Assembly: GCA_014860805.1 (NCBI GenBank)
Contig: JACZJB010000136.1
Coordinates: 36,948-100,947 of the forward strand
Length of the DNA stretch: 64,000 nucleotides
Direction of reading: 5' to 3'
Source of the DNA: Anaerolineales bacterium
Lineage (GTDB): Bacteria > Chloroflexota > Anaerolineae > Anaerolineales > Villigracilaceae
Shown here: one piece after another, positions 9,548-19,700 of the stretch
How positions within the stretch are numbered: position 1 is the first letter of the stretch
Layout: each line of letters opens with the position of its first letter
Translations under genes and position numbers: made by a program
Notes under the pieces: model-generated
What the model was told of the DNA's origin: nothing
Databases searched by the model: none
The model's input: the letters and a program-made list of their open reading frames with translations, nothing else

Positions 9548-10591
9548 TCAAACCCGCTTCGTACTTTCACGAACAATCAGGGTGGGTTGTATGAACCTTG
9601 ATTGTGCAATGACAGATTGATTCCCCTGCCGCGCCTGAATCATTTCCACTATGCTTTGCACGGCTTGTTCTCCAAGCATTTGGAGATCTTGAGAGATGGT
9701 TGTCAGGGCGGGGTAAAAATATGCCGATTCAGGAATATTGTCAAAACCAATAACAGCTAATTGATCAGGGATCGATATGTTCCGTCGGTGGGCCTCACGC
9801 AAAACACCCAAAGCCATTTGATCGTTGGCGACAAAAACCGCATCCATTTGTGGGAACGCTTCAAGCAGCTGAATGAATGCCTGATCTCCGCTGGCCGATG
9901 ACCAATTTCCCTCGGTGCAGTGCTGATCTGAAGCATCCATAGCCATCTTGAGCAGTGTTTCGCGCCAGCCGCGCTTGCGCTCATCAGCTTCCCACCATGC
10001 CAATGGGCCTGAAATATGCCCTATATTTTTTCGTCCGCAGTCCAGCAGATGCTGTACAGCCAACACACCGCCTTGATAATTATCTGTTGCAACACTGGAG
10101 ATGCCGCTGCGCGGTTCCATTGCAAGGAATAGAACCGGTACAGGGATTTTTCCAAGGCGCTCGTCAAGCCAGTTATGATTTTCTCCGATCTCCGGAGCAA
10201 CCCATAATATTCCATCCACCTGACGGGCCAAGAGTGAGTCGATTACATCATCTATTCTATTTGTATCGAAATTATCGATTTCTTTCATCAAAAGCATGTA
10301 ACCGAGTTCATCCGCTTTATCGGCAATGCCGTTGAGAGTTCGAGACGGTCCAATATATTTGAGACCAAATGTGACGACCCCCAGGGTATAACTGCGTTGT
10401 TGACTTAGACTGCGTGCAAGGGTGCTGGGGCGGTAGTTCAATTCCTCAACCACAGCTTCCACACGCTGACGGGTCTCTTCTGAAACGTACGAAAACTTAT
10501 TCATCACACGCGAAACGGTTTGGGTGGATACCCCGGCTGCCTGCGCTACATCCTTAATCGTGATGCGCTTTCTTCTTTCAGAAGGGATCAA
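9548..10591 (-). CDS. LacI-family transcriptional regulator of the sugar locus
   Basis: A 347-residue repressor with an N-terminal LacI helix-turn-helix (TIKDVAQAAGVSTQTVSRVMN, about 12-32) and hinge helix region NYRPSTLARSL. A periplasmic-binding-protein-like effector domain follows (about 65-340) with YTLGVVTFGLKYIGPS and AVIGFDNIPESAYFYPALTTISQDL. It is expected to bind a sugar and release its operators. The first codon is TTG, preceded by AAAAGGAT at about seven bases. No ATG alternative exists before the HTH. The gene carries its own operators just upstream (10611-10640), which implies autoregulation. It is the first gene of the transporter unit, reading into chvE. Confidence 0.93.
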   Translation of the reverse strand: MIPSERRKRITIKDVAQAAGVSTQTVSRVMNKFSYVSEETRQRVEAVVEELNYRPSTLARSLSQQRSYTLGVVTFGLKYIGPSRTLNGIADKADELGYMLLMKEIDNFDTNRIDDVIDSLLARQVDGILWVAPEIGENHNWLDERLGKIPVPVLFLAMEPRSGISSVATDNYQGGVLAVQHLLDCGRKNIGHISGPLAWWEADERKRGWRETLLKMAMDASDQHCTEGNWSSASGDQAFIQLLEAFPQMDAVFVANDQMALGVLREAHRRNISIPDQLAVIGFDNIPESAYFYPALTTISQDLQMLGEQAVQSIVEMIQARQGNQSVIAQSRFIQPTLIVRESTKRV

Positions 10592-10610
10592 GGTATTATC
10601 CTTTTGGGTA

Positions 10611-10640
10611 ATGTTATCGATAACATGTTATCGATAACAT
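10611..10640 (-). promoter_or_regulatory. Two overlapping LacI-type operators
   Basis: The 16-bp perfect palindrome ATGTTATCGATAACAT occurs twice, at 10611-10626 and 10625-10640, sharing two bases. The centre-to-centre distance is 14 bp. The pair lies between the -10 box and the TTG start of the lacI gene. The central CG with flanking inverted half-sites is the classic LacI-family operator layout. Confidence 0.85.
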
Positions 10641-10667
10641 AATAACAAAAATGTTAACCAAAGTCAA
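10639..10667 (-). promoter_or_regulatory. Sigma-70-type promoter of the lacI-chvE-mmsA-mmsB unit
   Basis: On the minus strand, TTGACT (10662-10667) and TATTAT (10639-10644) are separated by exactly 17 bp. The distal operator overlaps the end of the -10 box, so bound repressor would block this promoter. Confidence 0.8.
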
Positions 10668-10713
10668 GTGGAAGTTAATCCTTTTTCCCCCCGCAAAACA
10701 GAAAAGCGTCCCT

Positions 10714-11778
10714 CTAGCAAATTCTCGGCAGCATCTCGCCAGCTAGCATATCCACGATGCGGGTACTACCCAACGCGGTCTTGAGCAAAACCCGTCCGCG
10801 AGGCTCAGCAGTGACTTCACCGATGATGACCGCGCCTTCGCCGTATTTTGTGGCATGCATGGCAGCCAACACTTTCTCCGCATCTTCGCGGGCAACCATC
10901 ATCACCAACTTGCCTTCGTTGGCAATGTATAACGGGTCGAATCCAAGCATCTCGCAAGCCGCAGCAACTTCCGGGTGGACGGGAAGCGTTTCTTCGTTCA
11001 GCAGAATCCCCATGTTGGATTGAGTCGCGATTTCGTTGAGCGTGGTTGCCAATCCGCCGCGTGTGGGATCGCGCAGCACATGCACATTGCTGCTTGCATC
11101 CAAAATGGCATCGATCAAATGATTGAGCGGAGCGACGTCACTTTGCAGGCTGGATTGGAATCCCAACTCGCCGCGCGCGGCCAAAACTGCAATGCCGTGA
11201 TCACCGATCGAACCAGACAGGATAACTGCATCGCCATCTTTGGCATTCGCGCCGCTGATGGAAACTCCCTCGCGTACCACGCCGACACCAGCTGTGGTGA
11301 TGTACAGCCCGTCCGCTTTTCCTTTTTGCACAACCTTGGTATCGCCCGCCACGATCTGCACACCCGCTTCATCTGCCGCGGACTTCATCGAAGCTACCAC
11401 CTGCCTGAGCGTTTCCATCGGCAGACCTTCTTCAAGGATAAACCCCGCAGTCAAATACAACGGCTTCGCGCCCAGCATCGCCACGTCATTGACCGTGCCG
11501 CAGACTGCCAGTTTGCCAATATCTCCACCGGGGAAGAACAGCGGATAGACCACATGCGCATCTGTGCTGATGGCGAGATTTGCATGCAAGTTTGACTCAA
11601 CCCGCGCCGCATCATCGCCCGCACGCAAAGCAGGATTGTCAAATGCAGACATGAACGCCTTTTGGATCAACTGTTGACTCATCCGTCCGCCCGCGCCATG
11701 CCCCATCACGATCTGCTCGTTATGAGTCAATGATGGAGCACATACCGCGCCTTCGATGTTGATCGTTTCGTCAGTCAT
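10714..11778 (-). CDS. hypE: Hydrogenase expression/formation protein HypE
   Basis: A 354-residue ATP-dependent dehydratase that turns the carbamoyl group on its C-terminal cysteine into a thiocyanate, the source of the CN ligands of the NiFe-hydrogenase active site. It belongs to the PurM/SelD-like fold. Visible hallmarks are the N-terminal GHGAGGRMSQQLI, the nucleotide-binding GDDAARV and IAGDTKVVQKGKADGLYI-type segments, and the obligatory C-terminal PRIC ending in the acceptor cysteine. GAGG lies eight bases before the ATG. It is the last gene of hypABFCDE. The operon's end is close to the lacI promoter, and no clear terminator was seen in the 10645-10713 gap. Confidence 0.97.
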   Translation of the reverse strand: MTDETINIEGAVCAPSLTHNEQIVMGHGAGGRMSQQLIQKAFMSAFDNPALRAGDDAARVESNLHANLAISTDAHVVYPLFFPGGDIGKLAVCGTVNDVAMLGAKPLYLTAGFILEEGLPMETLRQVVASMKSAADEAGVQIVAGDTKVVQKGKADGLYITTAGVGVVREGVSISGANAKDGDAVILSGSIGDHGIAVLAARGELGFQSSLQSDVAPLNHLIDAILDASSNVHVLRDPTRGGLATTLNEIATQSNMGILLNEETLPVHPEVAAACEMLGFDPLYIANEGKLVMMVAREDAEKVLAAMHATKYGEGAVIIGEVTAEPRGRVLLKTALGSTRIVDMLAGEMLPRIC

Positions 11779-11843
11779 AAAAAAACCTCATTCAAGGAAA
11801 GTAGTGAGTGAACTTTTTCCACTTCCTACTTTCTACTCGCTAT

Positions 11844-12926
11844 TTATCTTCCATACTTGTAATATGCCGCGCAAGCCCCTTCGGACGAGACCATTGTCGC
11901 GCCGAGCGGATTTTCTGTCGTGCATTCCCTGCCAAACGCGGGACAATCGTGCGGCTTCTTCAATCCCTGCAGGATTTGGCCTGCAATGCAAAGCGGAGAT
12001 TCCTTCGTGTGGATGTCGCCGACGTTGAAACGCTTCTCAGCGTTGAATTCGTCGAACTCAGGCCGCAGACACCAGCCGCTCATCGGAATTTCGCCAATGC
12101 CGCGCCATTTGCGGTCACATTCCATGAACACTTTGTGGATGGCATCCTGTGCGGGTTTCAGACCTTCAAAGGTCACCGCGCGGGAATACGCATTTCCAAT
12201 TTCAACTTTACCCGCTTCGAGCAATTGGACAGTTGTCAAAATCCCCTGCACGATGTCGAGCGGCTCAAAGCCAGTCACCACCATCGGGATCTTGAACTCT
12301 TCCAGCAGCGGCGGGTATTCGTGATAGCCCATCACTGCATTGACGTGCCCCGCAAGCAAAAATCCCTGCACGCGGTTGTGCGGCGAACCCAAAATTGCCT
12401 TCATGGCAGGCGGAACGCGCACATGTGACACCAGCACGGAGTAATTCTTCAATCCGAGCCGTTGCGCCTGCAAGACGCTCATTACATTCGGCGGGGCGGT
12501 AGTTTCAAACCCGATCGCAAAAAACACAACCTGCTTATCGGGATTTTTCTCAGCCAATGCCACAGCATCCAGCGGAGAATAGACCACGCGCACATCCCCA
12601 CCCTGTGCTTTCACAGAAAACAGGTCACGCCCAGAACCGGGCACGCGCAGCATATCGCCATACGAGCAGAAGATCACATTCGGCTGCGATGCAATTTCCA
12701 ACGCCTTGTCGATCAACTCCAGCGGAGTCACACACACCGGGCAACCGGGACCATGTACCAGTTCGATTTGAGGCGGAAGCAACTGGTCAATGCCATGACG
12801 CACGATCGCATGAGTCTGCCCGCCGCAAATTTCCATTAACGTCCACGGACGGGTTACGGTGCGCCGAATTTCTTCGATCACATTTTTTACCAGCGCCGCA
12901 TCGCGGTATTCGGTCACGTACTTCAT
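11844..12926 (-). CDS. hypD: Hydrogenase formation protein HypD
   Basis: A 360-residue [4Fe-4S] scaffold protein on which, with HypC, the Fe(CN)2CO unit is assembled. Characteristic motifs are [16 protein letters not shown] (about 32-47), [10 protein letters not shown] (about 69-78), [11 protein letters not shown] (about 140) and the cysteine-rich C-terminal part with [23 protein letters not shown]. All conserved cysteines expected from the family appear present. Its ATG overlaps the hypC stop by one base (TAATG), which suggests coupled translation with its partner HypC. Length is normal. Confidence 0.97.
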   Translation of the reverse strand: MKYVTEYRDAALVKNVIEEIRRTVTRPWTLMEICGGQTHAIVRHGIDQLLPPQIELVHGPGCPVCVTPLELIDKALEIASQPNVIFCSYGDMLRVPGSGRDLFSVKAQGGDVRVVYSPLDAVALAEKNPDKQVVFFAIGFETTAPPNVMSVLQAQRLGLKNYSVLVSHVRVPPAMKAILGSPHNRVQGFLLAGHVNAVMGYHEYPPLLEEFKIPMVVTGFEPLDIVQGILTTVQLLEAGKVEIGNAYSRAVTFEGLKPAQDAIHKVFMECDRKWRGIGEIPMSGWCLRPEFDEFNAEKRFNVGDIHTKESPLCIAGQILQGLKKPHDCPAFGRECTTENPLGATMVSSEGACAAYYKYGR

Positions 12927-13180
12927 TAGGTTAGCTCGGGTCCCAACTCTTCTTCAATCGCCCCGATCTGCCGCAGCAGTTCAAGAGTTTCCAATGCTTC
13001 CGATTCGCTCAACAGGCTGATCGCAAACCCTACATGGATGATGCAATACTCGCCAACTTTTGCTTCGGGCACATAGTCCAAACAGGCTTCACGGAAGATC
13101 CCGCCGAAATCCACTTTCGCCATATGCAGTCCGTCTTTTTTGTACGTCTCAACAATTTTTCCAGGCACGCCTAAACACAT
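12926..13180 (-). CDS. hypC: Hydrogenase assembly chaperone HypC
   Basis: An 84-residue HypC/HybG/HupF-family chaperone. It starts MCLGVPGKI, which carries the essential Cys2 that binds the Fe(CN)2CO group, and continues with [32 protein letters not shown], the family OB-like core. It shuttles the iron unit from HypD to the hydrogenase large subunit. It sits one base after the hypF stop and overlaps hypD by one base. Confidence 0.96.
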   Translation of the reverse strand: MCLGVPGKIVETYKKDGLHMAKVDFGGIFREACLDYVPEAKVGEYCIIHVGFAISLLSESEALETLELLRQIGAIEEELGPELT

Positions 13181-13181
13181 T

Positions 13182-15512
13182 TCAACCTCTCAATCTAGTT
13201 GCCGCAATCGCGGCCTGTCCTAACGAGAGTCCGCCGTCGTTTGTCGGAACCTCTCGATGTATGTATACTTCGAATCCATCTTTTCTTAATAGTGATAATG
13301 TTCGTCCTAATAGTGTGATATTCTGCCAGACTCCGCCAGACAAAACAACGGGCCGAATCCCCGTTTCCGCGCTGATTTTCGCAACCATCTCCCGCACCGC
13401 TTCTGCCAGCCCATTGTGAAAGCGCGCCGAAATTTTTTGAATGGAGATTCCCGTTGCTGCGTCTTTTACCAACGCCTCAACAACGCCTCGGACTCCGACC
13501 AAGCCTGATGCAACGCCAAAGGAATACATCCCCGCCTCAGCAGGATCTGCCAACGCCTCGAACTCAATGGCTGCCTGACCTTCATAATTAACTTTTTGCC
13601 GAACACCCGCCAAAGCTGCCGCCGCATCGAACAACCGTCCCATCGACGAAGTCATGGGCGTGTTGATTCTTCTCTCCAACTGCGCTTGCAAAACAACGAG
13701 GTCTTTCGCGTTGAATTCAGCAACAGAATCAAGCCGCGTATCCCACTCCAAACCGAGGCTCCACAACAAAGCCAGCGCCGTGCGTGCAGGTTTCCGAATT
13801 GCCGCGTCCCCGCCCGGCAAAGGGAAATATTCCAAATGAGACGCGCGTTGAAACGATTTGTAATCCCCAACCAAAAATTCCCCGCCCCAAATTGCACCGT
13901 CTTCTCCATAGCCTGTCCCATCGAACGACACGCCGATGACGGGTTCATTCAGTCCATGCTCGGCCATGCAGGCGGCAATGTGCGCATGGTGATGCTGAAT
14001 ATCGAAGAGTGGAAGATTTTCGCGCTCGGCTCGTTCATTCGCGTAGATAGATGCCAGATAATTTGGGTGCATGTCACATGCAATTGCTTCAGGCTTCACG
14101 CGGAACAAACGCTCGAAATGCTCCACGCCTTGCTCAAACGATCTCAACGTTTCGTAATTTTCCATATCCCCAATGTGGTGGCTCAGAAACGCATAATTCC
14201 CATTCGTGATGCAAAACGTATTCTTCAACTCAGAGCCCGTCGCGAGCAATTGCGGAACATCAAAAGGCAGTTTGACGGGAAAAGGCGAATAACCACGTGA
14301 GCGGCGAATGGGATAAATGGTTTTCTGGTGGTCGTCCGCCGTATCGAGACCACTGTGATGGGTGAACACTCTTGCCACCGAATCATCGCAGCGGATATGA
14401 ATATCACGATCATGCATCAGAAACGCATCAGCGAGTTTGGATAATCGCTTTCGTGCTTCATCGTTGTCTGTGGCAATGGGTTCTTCGGAGAGATTGCCGC
14501 TGGTGAGAACCAAAGGAGGAAGGATGGGTAATGAATGATGAATGGAATCTGCAAAAAGAAGGTGGTGCAAAGGAGTGTATGGAAGCATTACACCGAGCCA
14601 ACCCTGCTTGGGTGAAACTTCTTCCACGATGGTTGATTCGGGCCTTTTCTTCAGGAGAACGATAGGCCGTGCTGTAGACTGCAATAGCTCACGCTCTGCG
14701 TCGTTGAGGAAGCAATGCTGCTCAATCGTTTCGATGTCAGGCATCATCAATGCGAAGGGCTTGTCCACGCGCAATTTGCGGGTGCGGAGTTCGGTGACTG
14801 CTTTTTCATTTGTTGCGTCGCAAGCGAGATGAAATCCGCCAAGACCTTTTATTGCAACGATATTTCCTTTTGTCAGTAAATTGCGTATTTCAAGAATTGC
14901 TTCATCGCCATCTTTCTTTTCCTTTTCATCTTTTGTTTCCAGCCAAATCTGCGGCCCACACACAGGACATGCCACGGGTTGCGCATGGAACCTGCGATTT
15001 GTTGGGTCGGTGTATTCGCGCTCGCAATCTGGGCAGAGCGGAAAGCCCGCCATGGTGGTCTTCGGTCTGTCGTAGGGGATGTCTTTGATGATGGTGAAGC
15101 GCGGTCCGCAGTTGGTGCAGTTGATGAAGGGATAGTGATAGCGACGGTCAGACGGGTCGAAGAGTTCGCGCAGGCAGTCGGGGCAAATGGAAACGTCCGG
15201 TGAGATGGGCTGGAATGCGCCGTCCACGGATTCAGAGTGGCGAATGTCGAAGGAACTGAATCCGTTGGCAGGGCGGAAAGAGGCGGAGAATTCGTCTATG
15301 CGGGAGAGGGTTGGGGCTTCGTCCTGTAATTTTTGGATGAAGATGTCGAGGATGTCTTTTTCCCCATCCACTTCTACTTCAACACCTGCGGATGTGTTCT
15401 TGACCCAGCCTTTGAGACCGAGGCGCGTGGCAAGGTTATAAACAAAGGGTCGGAAACCGACCCCTTGTACGATGCCTGTGATGTGAATTCGAACACCAGT
15501 TTCAGGTTCCAA
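13182..15512 (-). CDS. hypF: Carbamoyltransferase HypF
   Basis: A 776-residue enzyme that makes carbamoyl-AMP from carbamoyl phosphate and transfers the carbamoyl group to HypE. Domains in order are: acylphosphatase (RIHITGIVQGVGFRPFVYNLA, about 8-95), two zinc-finger-like modules (CPDCLRELF, INCTNCGPRF, FPLCPDCEREY and VACPVCGP, about 108-190), a YrdC/Sua5 domain (about 205-390), and a Kae1-like domain with HHHAHIAACMAEHGL and GVSFDGTGYGEDGAIWGGEFLVG (about 500-555). It closes with VLSGGVWQN and NDGGLSLGQAAIA. Length is as expected. It is preceded by hypB and followed within one base by hypC. Confidence 0.97.
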   Translation of the reverse strand: MEPETGVRIHITGIVQGVGFRPFVYNLATRLGLKGWVKNTSAGVEVEVDGEKDILDIFIQKLQDEAPTLSRIDEFSASFRPANGFSSFDIRHSESVDGAFQPISPDVSICPDCLRELFDPSDRRYHYPFINCTNCGPRFTIIKDIPYDRPKTTMAGFPLCPDCEREYTDPTNRRFHAQPVACPVCGPQIWLETKDEKEKKDGDEAILEIRNLLTKGNIVAIKGLGGFHLACDATNEKAVTELRTRKLRVDKPFALMMPDIETIEQHCFLNDAERELLQSTARPIVLLKKRPESTIVEEVSPKQGWLGVMLPYTPLHHLLFADSIHHSLPILPPLVLTSGNLSEEPIATDNDEARKRLSKLADAFLMHDRDIHIRCDDSVARVFTHHSGLDTADDHQKTIYPIRRSRGYSPFPVKLPFDVPQLLATGSELKNTFCITNGNYAFLSHHIGDMENYETLRSFEQGVEHFERLFRVKPEAIACDMHPNYLASIYANERAERENLPLFDIQHHHAHIAACMAEHGLNEPVIGVSFDGTGYGEDGAIWGGEFLVGDYKSFQRASHLEYFPLPGGDAAIRKPARTALALLWSLGLEWDTRLDSVAEFNAKDLVVLQAQLERRINTPMTSSMGRLFDAAAALAGVRQKVNYEGQAAIEFEALADPAEAGMYSFGVASGLVGVRGVVEALVKDAATGISIQKISARFHNGLAEAVREMVAKISAETGIRPVVLSGGVWQNITLLGRTLSLLRKDGFEVYIHREVPTNDGGLSLGQAAIAATRLRG

Positions 15513-15529
15513 GTTTCAGGTTCCAAGTT

Positions 15530-16189
15530 TTAGGCGTGTGAGGCGTGTTGCATTAGCCAGCTAATCCATGCATCAAGACCTTCGCCTGTGCGGCAGGAAA
15601 GCGGGAATGTGGTAACGCCAGGGTTGAGCACCTGCACGCCGCGTTCGAAATAATCCATACGGAACTCGACGTAGGGGAGGAGGTCGATTTTATTGATGAC
15701 GAGCGCGTCCACGCCGCGATAGGTGCCTGGATATTTATAGGGTTTGTCATCGCCTTCGGGAATGGAAGCGACGAGCACGGTCTTGTGCGTGCCGAGTTTG
15801 AAGTTGGCAGGGCAGACGAGGTTGCCGACATTTTCGACGATGAGCAGGTCAAATTGAGTCAGGTCAAGTTGTTCGAGTGCGCCGCGCAGCATGACCGCGT
15901 CGAGATGACAGTCGCCGCCTGTGTTGATCTGAATGGCGGCATTCGCGCCTGCGGCGGCGGCTCGGTCTGCGTCGATGGATGTGGCGATGTCACCGTCAAT
16001 GGTGGCGACACGCAGTTTGTCTTTGAGCAAAGGCAATGTCTTCTCGATGAGCGAGGTCTTGCCTGCGCCAGGGGATGCCATGATGTTGATGGAAAAGACG
16101 CCAGCGGAATCGATGCGCGTGCGGTTTTCTTGCGCTAAACGGTCATTGGCATTGAGGATGTTTTCGACAATTGGGATATTTTGAGGCAT
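15530..16189 (-). CDS. hypB: Hydrogenase nickel incorporation GTPase HypB
   Basis: A 219-residue SIMIBI-class GTPase that works with HypA to insert nickel. P-loop MASPGAGKTSLIEK (about 38-51), metal-site segment GGDCHLDAVMLRGAL (about 91-105), ENVGNLVCP (about 119-127) and the guanine-specificity NKIDLLPY are all present. The histidine-rich N-terminal nickel-storage region found in some HypB proteins is absent. The protein starts directly with MPQNIPIVENILNANDRLA. Nickel storage must therefore lie elsewhere if it exists. Confidence 0.96.
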   Translation of the reverse strand: MPQNIPIVENILNANDRLAQENRTRIDSAGVFSINIMASPGAGKTSLIEKTLPLLKDKLRVATIDGDIATSIDADRAAAAGANAAIQINTGGDCHLDAVMLRGALEQLDLTQFDLLIVENVGNLVCPANFKLGTHKTVLVASIPEGDDKPYKYPGTYRGVDALVINKIDLLPYVEFRMDYFERGVQVLNPGVTTFPLSCRTGEGLDAWISWLMQHASHA

Positions 16190-16212
16190 TTTGATTTCCG
16201 ATTTTTGTTTGA

Positions 16213-16554
16213 TTATTCCACATCGATGGATTCAAGTGCAAATTCCTCACCAGCGATAACCTTTGCCCCTACTCCGCCGCATTGCGGGCAGACTAATTCT
16301 CTGTCAGTGGGGTGGTATTTGTGGAAACAAGTCATACATTGCAATTCGGCGGGGATGCGGCGGAAGTGGAGCGTGGCTTTTTCTGCGATGGTGTCCTTGG
16401 CGATGATCTCCCAGTAGAACTGGATGGAGTCATCCACCATGCTGGCGAGTTCGCCCATGACGATGTGCAGGTCAGTAATGCGTTTGGCACCTGCTTTTTC
16501 AGCGTGGCCGAGTGCGATTTTTAGGAGGGATTCGGTTATGGGAAGTTCGTGCAT
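16213..16554 (-). CDS. hypA: Hydrogenase maturation nickel metallochaperone HypA
   Basis: A 113-residue nickel chaperone, normal length. The N-terminal MHELPITESLLKIALGHAEKAGA provides the nickel ligand His2. The zinc domain has two CxxC pairs, CMTC and CPQC, at about residues 73-95. It is the first gene of the hyp operon, and the 181-bp gap upstream (16555-16735) should hold the operon promoter. AT-rich sequence is visible there, but no convincing promoter pair could be assigned. Confidence 0.96.
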   Translation of the reverse strand: MHELPITESLLKIALGHAEKAGAKRITDLHIVMGELASMVDDSIQFYWEIIAKDTIAEKATLHFRRIPAELQCMTCFHKYHPTDRELVCPQCGGVGAKVIAGEEFALESIDVE

Positions 16555-16680
16555 TGGCTATTCCGATTTCTATTATCTTTAAAGTTTTAATCACAGCAAC
16601 AAAATCATATCAGTGTTTTAAGTATATGTGAGGTGCAAAATGTCCCGAGTTAGATCGCCTACTTGCTAATTAAAAAATCA

Positions 16681-16719
16681 CCCCGGGGACGATTGCCGTT
16701 TGAGCAACTGTCCCCGGGG
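16681..16719 (-). terminator. Terminator of the giant surface-protein gene
   Basis: A 10-bp GC stem (CCCCGGGGAC with its inverse) and a 19-base loop lie 17 bp after the stop at 16736. On the minus strand they are followed by TGATTTTTT. It separates this gene from hypA. Confidence 0.85.
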
Positions 16720-16735
16720 CATTGTGCGAAATTAG

Positions 16736-19700
16736 CTACTTTTCAGGGATAACGCTGACAAGCACGGCGCGGACGAGCCGGCGGGAGGTGAACTTCCTGA
16801 GTTCACTGTTCCAGTTTTCACAGGTAACGAGAGTGACCCAGTCATATTCTTCGTGCTTGAAGAGCGCGGAGAGGCTGGCCGGGGAGATCAGTCGGTTCTG
16901 CTGAACCTGGTAGATGTATATCTGCCCATTGGCGTGAATCCTGAATTTGTCACCAATTTTCAAATCCTTGATGTAAGCAAAGGAAGTGAGGTTGCCGTTC
17001 GGGTCGGTGGCGTGGCCAGTCAGAATGGTGTTGCCCGCCCAAGTGGGGTAGGCGGAACCTTCAAGATAGCCGATCTTGCTTTCCAGCCAGGTGACGTCCC
17101 AGCCGTTGTTGTACTTGATGCCCACGATCGGTTGGTTGATGCTCAGGGAGGGGATCTCCAGGCGGAGATTCTCTTTGGTTTCGTAGAGCAGATTCCCAGT
17201 TTGAGCAGGAAGCGGGGTAATCTCGCCGGGAGCAAAGCCTGTGACCGGGATCATGACACCCGAAGCAGGGAGCTCGAATCCCGTGTTCGCTGCGCCGCCG
17301 CTGCCTCCTCCGCCAATTCCATTCGGGATTGTGAAGGTGCGGACCATATCAGTCCCTGCAGTGTTTCCATCACCTGCAAGCTCAAGGCCATAGAGATCTG
17401 TGATGGAGGTGGTACCGCAAATGAAGAGGCGATAGTTGCCATAGGCGAGAGGTAAGCCATCATTTACGTTGACAGTGGCAATGAAAGGACCCGCGCCGCC
17501 ATTATTACTGTAGGTTACGAAGTTGATGGTAATGGCAATATCCTGTGAGCTTACACCACCGGCGCAACTGACAGTTTGAAAATCATCAGCGTTGTCATGA
17601 ACCAGCATAAAGTTGGCCGGGTTGGTGACATCGTCCAGCGCGGTGTTGCCGGCTGGGTCATTAAGATCCTGGTCGAAGGTGACGATGAATTGCGTGACGC
17701 TGGCTGTGACCACTTCAGCTTCTGCAAGGATGCCGTCCCCGGTGTCTGCAACAGTGTTGATTCCATTCGTGACAACTTTAGGCGGCATGGGCAAAATTGA
17801 AAGATCCATGCTGGCGGAATCTGTCAGGTTGCCGCCTGAACCGTTGTTGCCGAGATCGTCAACGTCAATTTGCAGAGTGTCGCCGCCATTGAATCCCGCT
17901 GGTGGATCGTAGCGCATGCCGTTGAGCGCGGCGTTGATGTCACTCAGCGCGCCGCTGAAGGTCATTGTGTTATCGGTTGTTCCGTCGCCTGTGCTGAAGA
18001 TCAACCCACTGGTGGTGCTGAGGGTGAGCCTGCCTTGTATAACGGTGAGGGTGGTTTGGACAGCATCCGTGCCGGCATCGGGGTCGCTGAGTGTGATACG
18101 GGATGCATTGGCAGTGTTGAAGAAGAGCGGAGAGCTTTCGTCCACATTCTTCGAATTAGATTGGAGCGTAATAACCGGCGCATCATTGACATTCGAGATG
18201 GTGATGATGAATTGTTCTTCCATGAATAAACCGCCCGCATCTTCACTGTGAATGCAGATGGTGAGGGTGCCCTGGATGTCGGCATCCAGAACTGCGGCTG
18301 TTTCGAGAGTATCGCCATTCAATTGGAATGATGCATCGTCGGGCCCGCCGCAGAAGGAGTAGGTGAAAGTATCGCCGCTGTCTGGATCGGTTGTGGATAG
18401 AGTCCCGACAACGGTGCCGGCAGGCAGGCCTTCGTTCACGATGCTGTTCGAAAGAGCAATGTCTGTGGGAATGTCGTTGACGTTCGCAACAACGATAGTG
18501 AAAGGCTGCTCGACATTTACAGTACCATCTGTGACTCGCAAGGTGACGTTATGGTTGCCGATATGTGCATTGGTGGGCGTGCCGCTAAGGGTGGCAGTTC
18601 CGTTACCATTATCCACGAGGGACAACCATGCAGGCAGTGTGGGAGCGGTAATGGTGAGCGTGTCACCCAGGTCTGGATCTGAGGCGGTGATATTGTAGGA
18701 GTAAAGGACATCTTCCGTGGCACTCGTAACTGCTGTGCTGGTGAAGGCAGGAGCGTCATTGACATTGGCAACTGTAACAACAAATATCTGATCTGCGCTG
18801 GCAGTACCGTCGCTGACTCGCAATGTGACGTTGTGATTGCCGACGTTTGCATTGGTCGGTGTGCCAGAGAGCGTGGCTGTTCCATTTCCATTATCCACAA
18901 GGGATAGCCAGGCAGGTAAGGTTGGGGCAGTGATGATAAGGCTGTCACCAACGTCAGGATCATTGGTTGTAATGTCATAGGTGTACAGCGCGGCTTCGGT
19001 AGCGGAGGTCACGGCTGTGCTGGTAAAGGCAGGAGCATCGTTGACATTGGCTACTGCAATCGTGAAGTTTTGCTGAACAGAGACCGTTCCGTCACTGACT
19101 TGCAGTACCACAGGGTTGTTTCCGGCGTTTGCATTAAGTGGAACGCCGCTGAGTGTGGCTGTGCCATTGCCGTTATCTACCAAAGAGAGCCAGGAGGGCA
19201 GGGTCGGTGCGGTGATGGCGAGAACAGTTCCCAGGTCCGGATCTGAAGCGATGATGTTGTAAGTGTAGAGGATGTCCTCGGTGGCGGCGGTCACCGCTGT
19301 GCTGGTGAAGGCAGGGGCGTCATTGACATTGGCAACGGTTATGACAAAGTTCTGATCGACATTCAAAATGCCGTCGCTGACTCGCAAAGTGACGTTGTTC
19401 GCCCCGACATTGGCATTGCTGGGTGTCCCAAAGAGTGTGGCTGTTCCATCACCGTTGTCAACGAGGGAGAGCCATGCAGGCAATGTTGGAGCAGTGATCG
19501 TGAGTACGGAACCCAGATCAGGGTCGCTGGTTGTAATGTTGTAAATATAGGACAGATCTTCGGTGGCTGCGGTGATGCCTGCACTGGTGAAGAAAGGCGC
19601 GTCATTCGTGTTGCCTACATCGATCGCGAAAACCTGATTGACATTCGCAATACCATCACTGACATTCAGGGTGACGTTATGTATGCCCACGTTCGCATTG

